DNA of 64,000 bases, taken from contig NZ_BAEE01000043.1 of assembly GCF_000241265.1 (NCBI RefSeq), positions 1 through 64,000 on the forward strand, written 5' to 3'. Within the stretch, counting starts at the first letter, position 1, and the number at the start of each line of letters is the position of its first letter. Both the position numbers and the translations under genes were made by a program. The stretch is from Gordonia araii NBRC 100433. Its GTDB lineage: Bacteria; Actinomycetota; Actinomycetes; Mycobacteriales; Mycobacteriaceae. Under the pieces are notes generated by a model that did not search any database, was not told the origin of the DNA, and was given only the letters and a program-made list of their open reading frames with translations. Positions 58,882-64,000 of the stretch are shown here, piece after piece.

Positions 58882-61464
58882 TCAGGCGTTGGGCTCGGCC
58901 GCCGCGACCGGGGCGTTCGGCATGGGCGGTGTGCCGAGAAGCACCGGAACCTTGCGGCCGTTGTTCTCGGCGAAACTCACCGTCGGGTCGGGCGTGCCGG
59001 GGGCGTTGACGAAGGAGACGAAGCGCGACAGCTTGTCCGGGTCGTCGAGCACGCCCTTCCACTCGCATTCGTAACCCTCGACGTGGCGCGCCATATCCGC
59101 CTCGAAGTCGGCCGCCAGGCCCAGGCTGTCGTCCACCACGACGGCTCGCACATGGTCGAGGCCGCCCTCTATGCGCTCCATCCACGGTGCGGTGCGCTCC
59201 AGACGCTCCGCGGTGCGGATGTAGTACATGAGGTAGCGGTCGATGTACCGGATCAGCGTCTCGGTGTCGAGATCGCCGGCCAGCAGTTGCGCGTGGCGCG
59301 GGGTCATGCCGCCGTTGCCGCTGACGTAGAGATTCCAGCCTTTGTCGGTGGCGATGACGCCGACGTCCTTGCCGCGCGCCTCGGCGCATTCGCGGGCGCA
59401 ACCCGAGACGCCCATCTTGATCTTGTGCGGCGAGCGCAAACCGCGGTAGCGCAGTTCGAGATCGATCGCCAGCTGCACGGAATCCTGCTGGCCGTACCTG
59501 CACCAATCCGAGCCGACACAGCTCTTCACCGTGCGCAGCGATTTCCCGTACGCCTGCCCGGACTCCATCCCGCCCTCGACGAGGCGCCGCCAGATCTCCG
59601 GCAGCTGGTCGACCGTCGCGCCGAACATGTCGATGCGCTGGCCGCCGGTGATCTTCGTGTACAGGCCGAAGTCGCGGGCGATCTCGCCGATCAGGATGAG
59701 GTGTTCGGGAGTGATATCGCCGCCGGGCACGCGAGGCACCACCGAATAGGTGCCGTTGCGCTGGATGTTCGCCAGGAAATGGTCGTTGCTGTCCTGCAGC
59801 GAGGCCTGCTCGCCGTCGAGGATGTGGTCGGAACTGGTGGAGGCCAGGATCGACGCGACGGTCGGCTTGCAGATGTCGCAGCCGGTGCCCGACCCGAATC
59901 GCTGGATCAGGCCGGAGAAGGTACGGATCCCGCTGGCTTGTACGAGCTCGAACAGCTCGGCCCGCGAGACGTCGAAGTGCTCGCACAGCGCGGTGCTCTG
60001 TTCGACCCCCGAATCGGCCAGCACCTGCGAGAGCAGCGGCACGCACGAGCCGCACGCCGTGCCGGCGCCGGTGCACTTCTTCAGGTCGGCGACCGTGCAT
60101 GCGCCGTCGGCGATCGCCGAGCACAACGTGCCCTTGCTGACGTCGTTGCAGGAACAGATCTGCGCGTCGTCGCCCAGGGCGCCGACACCGATGGCCGCCG
60201 CACCGTCGGTGGCCGGCGAGATCAGGCTGACCGGGTCGCCGGGCAGCGTCTGGCCGACCAGGGGACGCAGCAGCCCGTATGAGCTGGCGTCACCCACGAG
60301 GACGCCGCCGAGCAGCGTTTGCGCATCGTCGGAGAGGACGAGCTTGGCGTAAGTGCCGTTGATCGGATCGCTGACCACCACGTTGAGTGCGCCATCGGTC
60401 TGACCGTGGGCGTCGCCGAAGCTGGCGACATCGACGCCGAGGAGCTTGAGCTTCGTCGATAGGTCGGCGCCGGGGAACTCCGCGTCGCCGCCCAGAAGCC
60501 GGTCGGCGACCACCTCGGCGGTGGCGTAGCCGGGCCCGACGAGGCCGTAGCAGCGGCCTTGCACGGCCGCGACCTCGCCGATCGCGAAGATCGCCGGGTC
60601 TGAGGTCGCGCAGCCGAGGTCGGTGAGGATTCCACCGCGTTCCGCGACGTCGAGCCCGGCGTCCCGGCCGAGCTCGTCGCGGGGGCGGACACCGGCCGCG
60701 AACACGAGCAGAGCGGCGTCGACGACGGTGTCCTCACCAAGCGTGACCCGGAGGCCACCGCCGTCGACGGTCTCGATGTTCGACGTGGCGACCCCCAGCG
60801 ACACGTCGATCCCGAGCTCGCCCACCATGCGGGCAAGATGTTCGCCGCCGGCCTCGTCGACCTGCTGCGGCATGAGTCGCGGGTTGTACTCGACGACGTG
60901 GGGACGCAGGCCGAGCTGACGCAGCGCGTTGGCGGCCTCCAACCCAAGGAGACCGCCGCCGACGACGATGCCGACGGCATCGGGGTTGTTCGCCAACGCG
61001 CGCTGGGCGTCGTCGCGGATCGCGTCGAGGTCGTCGAGGGTGCGGTACACGTGGCAGGCGTCGGCGTCGTGGCCGGGAACGGGAGGGACGAAGGCGTAGG
61101 AGCCGGTGGCCAGCACCAGCGCGTCGTAGGCGACGGTCTGTCCGTCGGCGAGCGTGACGACGCGGGCATCGCGGTCGAGACCGGTGACCGCGTTGCCGAG
61201 GCGCAGCTCGACCTGCTCGTCGCTGCCGTAGTCGTTGCCGGTGAGGGCGAGCGCCGAGCGCTCCCACTCGCCGACGTAGCTGCTCAACCCGACGCGGTCA
61301 TAGGCGGCGTCGGCCTCCTCGCCGAGGATGACGACGCGCCAGCGGTTGTCCTGGTCGCGGTTGCGGAGTGCTTCGACGAAGCGGTGGCCCACCATGCCGT
61401 GGCCGACGACGACCACGGTCCGTGGCTGCGCGGGGGGCTGGGGCTGTGCGGGCGCGGATGCCAT
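58882..61464 (-). CDS. nirB: NAD(P)H nitrite reductase large subunit
   Basis: 860 residues from ATG 61464 with AAGGAGGAA just upstream. N-terminal FAD/NAD domains (VVVVGHGMVGHRFVEAL; LATGSYAFVPPVPGHD; GVGALGDDAQ...), a [2Fe-2S] bacterioferritin-like region CSCNDVSKGTLC...CTGAGTACGSC, then siroheme/4Fe-4S Cys in CVGSDWC and CARECAEA. It reduces nitrite to ammonium. First gene of nirB-nirD-cbiX. Confidence 0.96.
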   Translation of the reverse strand: MASAPAQPQPPAQPRTVVVVGHGMVGHRFVEALRNRDQDNRWRVVILGEEADAAYDRVGLSSYVGEWERSALALTGNDYGSDEQVELRLGNAVTGLDRDARVVTLADGQTVAYDALVLATGSYAFVPPVPGHDADACHVYRTLDDLDAIRDDAQRALANNPDAVGIVVGGGLLGLEAANALRQLGLRPHVVEYNPRLMPQQVDEAGGEHLARMVGELGIDVSLGVATSNIETVDGGGLRVTLGEDTVVDAALLVFAAGVRPRDELGRDAGLDVAERGGILTDLGCATSDPAIFAIGEVAAVQGRCYGLVGPGYATAEVVADRLLGGDAEFPGADLSTKLKLLGVDVASFGDAHGQTDGALNVVVSDPINGTYAKLVLSDDAQTLLGGVLVGDASSYGLLRPLVGQTLPGDPVSLISPATDGAAAIGVGALGDDAQICSCNDVSKGTLCSAIADGACTVADLKKCTGAGTACGSCVPLLSQVLADSGVEQSTALCEHFDVSRAELFELVQASGIRTFSGLIQRFGSGTGCDICKPTVASILASTSSDHILDGEQASLQDSNDHFLANIQRNGTYSVVPRVPGGDITPEHLILIGEIARDFGLYTKITGGQRIDMFGATVDQLPEIWRRLVEGGMESGQAYGKSLRTVKSCVGSDWCRYGQQDSVQLAIDLELRYRGLRSPHKIKMGVSGCARECAEARGKDVGVIATDKGWNLYVSGNGGMTPRHAQLLAGDLDTETLIRYIDRYLMYYIRTAERLERTAPWMERIEGGLDHVRAVVVDDSLGLAADFEADMARHVEGYECEWKGVLDDPDKLSRFVSFVNAPGTPDPTVSFAENNGRKVPVLLGTPPMPNAPVAAAEPNA

Positions 61465-61506
61465 GACGTTCCTCCTTGGGGCGTTGGGACCAAGGTAGGA
61501 ATCGGG

Positions 61507-61535
61507 TGTTGCGCGAGTGTTGCCAAGACTGTTGC
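61507..61535 (-). promoter_or_regulatory. Three phased TGTTGC (GCAACA) repeats upstream of nirB
   Basis: TGTTGC starts at 61507, 61518 and 61530, spaced 11 and 12 bp, close to one helical turn. On the nirB strand two of them read AC-n9-AC, the GlnR half-site spacing. They lie 43-71 bp from the nirB start. Confidence 0.5.
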
Positions 61536-61561
61536 GCAGACATGACAAATATGGCTGCCGT

Positions 61562-61577
61562 GTTTCGGCCCCGTTCG
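61562..61577 (-). promoter_or_regulatory. GlnR-like AC-n9-AC motif upstream of nirB
   Basis: On the minus strand CGAAC-GGGGCC-GAAAC has the AC-n9-AC spacing and a perfect GAAAC right half. It is 98-113 bp upstream of nirB, adjacent to the phased repeats. Left half matches weakly. Confidence 0.4.
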
Positions 61578-61617
61578 CAATAGCGCACAGCCCGCCGACG
61601 GGTGCTGTGAGATGACG

Positions 61618-63345
61618 TCAGACGAGTCGGCGGACGGCGCCCTCGCCACCGGGCGGCAGCAGGGCGAGGGCGCGGGCCCCGACGAGAGATCGCAGCTCAG
61701 CGGTACTGGTGACGGTGTTCGCCGACCAGTGTCCGGCCCCGTCGGGATGTACCGGCACGATGCGCCACAACTCGTGATGAGCCACCGCGACCGCGTTGGT
61801 GACGGTGATTCGCTCGGCCGGGGCCGCGGTCGCGGCGAGCAGCGCATCCCGCAGCGCCGGAACGGTCAGCGCGGTGCCGGCGACCGCGGCGACCGGGTTG
61901 CCGCCGAGGCCCAGCAGAAGGCCGCCGTCGGGCAGCCGGGCGAGCAGCAACGAGCCGCCTGGCCGCACGGGCAGGCCGTCGAGCAACGTGGTCGCCCCGG
62001 CCTCGTCGAGCGCGGTACGCAGATGATCGGCGCTGCCGCGGCCGGTCGCGCCGATGATGACGACGAGTTCGCCCGGGCGCCGCCGGGAACCGAGCGCGTC
62101 AGCTATCGAAGAAGGAGAATCCGGGAGGTGCTCGCCTCGGCCGACCCGCACGCCGAGCCTGGCCAGGAGTGCGTGCACCGGCAGGGAGGCGGTGTCGGTG
62201 ATCGCCGCCGATCCGGCGGCACCCACTTCGTCGCCCGACGTGTGCAGGGACGCCCGAAGGGGCCCGCGGACGTCGAGTCGAGTGATTCCGGCCGCGCGGG
62301 CGGTCCCGAGCAGCGCGGCATCGACGACGGCGCCCGTTGCGACCAAGCGGTCCCCGGTCTGCCATGAACTGCCCCGGCGTCGGGTGTCGTCGCGGCCGTC
62401 GGTCGTTTCGGTCACGCGGCCGTCGTCGAGCGTGGACGTTTCCTCGACGCGGATCGTGCGGTCGGCGCCGGGCGGCAGACGCGCGCCGGTGGCGATCGGC
62501 ACCGCGGTACCGGGCTCGGCGAGCGGGTCGCCGTCGTGGCCGGCGCGTACCGCCGGTCCGACGACGCGCCACGGGCCCGGGCCGCGAACGGCGTAGCCGT
62601 CCATCGCCGCGGTGTCGAAAGCGGGAAACTCCGCGGCGGCGGCCAAGGGCCGCGCCAGCACGGAGTCGAGGCAACGATCGAGATCGTCGGCGGGGAGATC
62701 GCCGAGGTCGACGCTGTGCGGGTCGACGGGGGATATCGAGTGCAGTGATGCCGCGACGATGCCGACCGGTCCGGCGCGCTCCCGCGCGGCGGCCAGGTCC
62801 GCGGCGGTGTCGACATCGGCGATCCCGGCGATCGGCACGCCGAGCGCGCCGCCGGGGATCATCGACTTCATGGAGGCATCCGCGGTCCGTAGCGCCTGTC
62901 GCAGGGCATCGGCGCGCCACACGCCCACGAGATACTGAAGGCGTTCCGACTCGTCGAGGGCAAAGGCGGCCGGGGCGTTCGCGGACGTGCGGCGCTCGGC
63001 GAGTTCGGCGACGGCGGCGGCGGTCAGGAACGGCAGGTCGGCGGCGAGCACCGCGACGTTGCGGTCGTCGTCGAGGGGGCCGAGCGCGGCAAATCCGGCG
63101 GCGACGGCGGCCGCCGGCCCGGCGAACGGCGGCTCCTCCTGTACCTGGATCACACCGTCGCCGAGGTCGCGTTCCGGGCCGACGACGACGATCCGCCCGG
63201 CGCGCGATGCCGCGTGCAGCGCGATGTCGATCAAGCGCCTGCCGCCGACGCGGCTGGCCGGTTTATCGGCGCCCGCGAGCCGCCGGGCTCGGCCGCCGGC
63301 CAGGATCACGGCGTCGAAATCGATCGCTGCGCTCGACCCGTCCAC
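61618..63345 (-). CDS. Fused MobA-like and MoeA-like molybdenum-cofactor protein
   Basis: 575 residues, GTG 63345, 12 bp after the reductase stop. Residues ~12-190 are MobA-type nucleotidyltransferase (AVILAGGRARRLAGADKP, VLAADLPFLT), which attaches GMP to molybdopterin. Residues ~200-575 are MoeA-like (FPAFDTAAMDGYAVRG, ATGARLPPGADRTIRV, HTSGDEVG, LLLGLGGNPVAAVAGTALTV). It may make the bis-MGD cofactor for the adjacent reductase. A separate moeA exists at 47123. Confidence 0.88.
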   Translation of the reverse strand: MDGSSAAIDFDAVILAGGRARRLAGADKPASRVGGRRLIDIALHAASRAGRIVVVGPERDLGDGVIQVQEEPPFAGPAAAVAAGFAALGPLDDDRNVAVLAADLPFLTAAAVAELAERRTSANAPAAFALDESERLQYLVGVWRADALRQALRTADASMKSMIPGGALGVPIAGIADVDTAADLAAARERAGPVGIVAASLHSISPVDPHSVDLGDLPADDLDRCLDSVLARPLAAAAEFPAFDTAAMDGYAVRGPGPWRVVGPAVRAGHDGDPLAEPGTAVPIATGARLPPGADRTIRVEETSTLDDGRVTETTDGRDDTRRRGSSWQTGDRLVATGAVVDAALLGTARAAGITRLDVRGPLRASLHTSGDEVGAAGSAAITDTASLPVHALLARLGVRVGRGEHLPDSPSSIADALGSRRRPGELVVIIGATGRGSADHLRTALDEAGATTLLDGLPVRPGGSLLLARLPDGGLLLGLGGNPVAAVAGTALTVPALRDALLAATAAPAERITVTNAVAVAHHELWRIVPVHPDGAGHWSANTVTSTAELRSLVGARALALLPPGGEGAVRRLV

Positions 63346-63357
63346 CGCTCTACCGTA

Positions 63358-64000
63358 CTAATACACATCCCGCACATATCGGTGTTCGGCGGCGAGGGCG
63401 GCGACGTAGGAGTCGGCCATGTGAGGGGACATGCGTCCCTGTTCGGCGACGATTTCGCGCAAGGCGTCGTCGACGTCGCGGGCCATCTGATCGGCGTCGC
63501 CGCACACGTAGACGTGCGCGCCGCGGTGGATCCAGCTCCACAGTTCTTCTGCGTTGGCCCGCATCCGGTCCTGGACGTAGACCTTCTCCTCCTGGTCGCG
63601 GGAGAACGCCAGATCGAGCTTGGTGAGCACGCCGGTCGAACGCATCTTCGCGAGCTCGTCGCGGTACAGGTAGTCCGTCGCCTCGTGGCGCTCGCCGAAG
63701 AACAACCAGTTCTGCCCGGTGGCCCCGGTGCGTTCGCGGTCGTGCAGGAAGCCGCGGAACGGGGCGACGCCGGTGCCCGGACCCACCATGATCATCGGCG
63801 CGCCACCGTCGTCGGGCGGGCCGAATTTGGCGTTGGGTGCCACGAAGATCCGCATCGGCGAGCCCGGTTCGGCATCGGCGAGGTAGGTCGAGCACACGCC
63901 GTGGCGTTGAGTGGCCGCCGGTCCGTCGGGCGTCGTGGGTGTGAAGCGAACGGCGGAGACCGTGATCTCCACGCGCGTGGGGTCGGCCAGCGGCGACGAC
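63358..64000 (-). CDS. C-terminal NADPH-flavoprotein part of a probable assimilatory nitrate reductase, partial
   Basis: The coding frame runs off the right window edge; 214 residues are visible. SSPLADPTRVEITVSAVRF is the FAD-binding beta-strand region of CysJ-like reductases, MVGPGTGVAPFRGFL and WLFFGERHEATDYLY bind NADPH/FAD, and YVCGDADQMARDVDDAL is the NADP helix; the C-terminal Tyr closes the family. In related actinobacteria this module is fused to a molybdopterin nitrate reductase or to a sulfite reductase-like partner. With nirB and mobA beside it, nitrate reductase is the likelier identity, but the catalytic part is outside the window. Confidence 0.82.
   Translation of the reverse strand, partial: SSPLADPTRVEITVSAVRFTPTTPDGPAATQRHGVCSTYLADAEPGSPMRIFVAPNAKFGPPDDGGAPMIMVGPGTGVAPFRGFLHDRERTGATGQNWLFFGERHEATDYLYRDELAKMRSTGVLTKLDLAFSRDQEEKVYVQDRMRANAEELWSWIHRGAHVYVCGDADQMARDVDDALREIVAEQGRMSPHMADSYVAALAAEHRYVRDVY

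Overview
The window is a high-GC actinobacterial chromosome segment with dense, often overlapping genes and many GTG starts. It carries a single-chain type I fatty acid synthase of about 3,100 residues, a mycolate-reductase-like dehydrogenase beside oligoribonuclease and tRNA-His, an Ldt-type L,D-transpeptidase lipoprotein and several mycobacterial-type gene neighbourhoods. These point to a mycolic-acid-containing member of the Mycobacteriales. Gordonia or a close relative is my best guess, but genus cannot be proved from this sequence alone. There is no rRNA operon, insertion sequence, prophage or CRISPR array.

Layout. 1-3.2 kb: a module resembling type VII secretion substrates (small helical protein, an alpha/beta hydrolase with a helical N-terminus, and a lipoprotein). 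3.2-14.5 kb: an AraC regulator divergent from an AhpD-like protein, two tandem secreted serine proteases, an HNH-nuclease lipoprotein overlapping a methyltransferase, an OpgC-like membrane protein, a FadD15-like ligase, a DEAD-box helicase, a cysteine-less rhodanese and a HIT protein. 14.5-26.7 kb: the fatty-acid synthase locus (fas-acpS) followed by a glycolipid-binding-family protein, TetR regulator, bcp, a DUF3618 protein and tRNA-Lys. 26.8-31.5 kb: VOC protein, L,D-transpeptidase, acyl-CoA dehydrogenase and a DUF4185 secreted protein. 31.5-35 kb: two tiny secreted proteins, a small HTH regulator and the ectoine operon ectABC without ectD. 35-45.7 kb: an ECF sigma factor with its YCII/DGPF partner, an SDR, a newly noticed 58-residue ORF, an Abi/HEPN-like protein next to tRNA-His, orn, a cmrA-like SDR, fadH, padR, a sirtuin and small membrane proteins.

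45.7-64 kb is a nitrogen/molybdenum block. It holds molybdopterin synthesis (moaE, moaC-mog fusion, moeA, moaA, moaD), molybdate uptake (modA, modB but no modC), a nitrate/nitrite transporter, a HemD-winged-helix regulator, a formate-dehydrogenase-like molybdoenzyme interrupted by an in-frame TAG, fdhD, a sirohydrochlorin chelatase, nirD, nirB, a mobA-moeA fusion, and the C-terminal reductase part of what is probably an assimilatory nitrate reductase. Together these would import nitrate, build the molybdenum and siroheme cofactors and reduce nitrate to ammonium.

Regulatory sites read directly include near-perfect CRP/GlxR-type palindromes upstream of ectA and fas, a palindrome in the fas leader, a PadR-spaced inverted repeat upstream of padR/fadH, TTGACG palindromes around the tiny secreted genes and the HTH gene, GlnR-like AC-n9-AC motifs upstream of narK and nirB, and several -10 boxes placed for leaderless transcripts.
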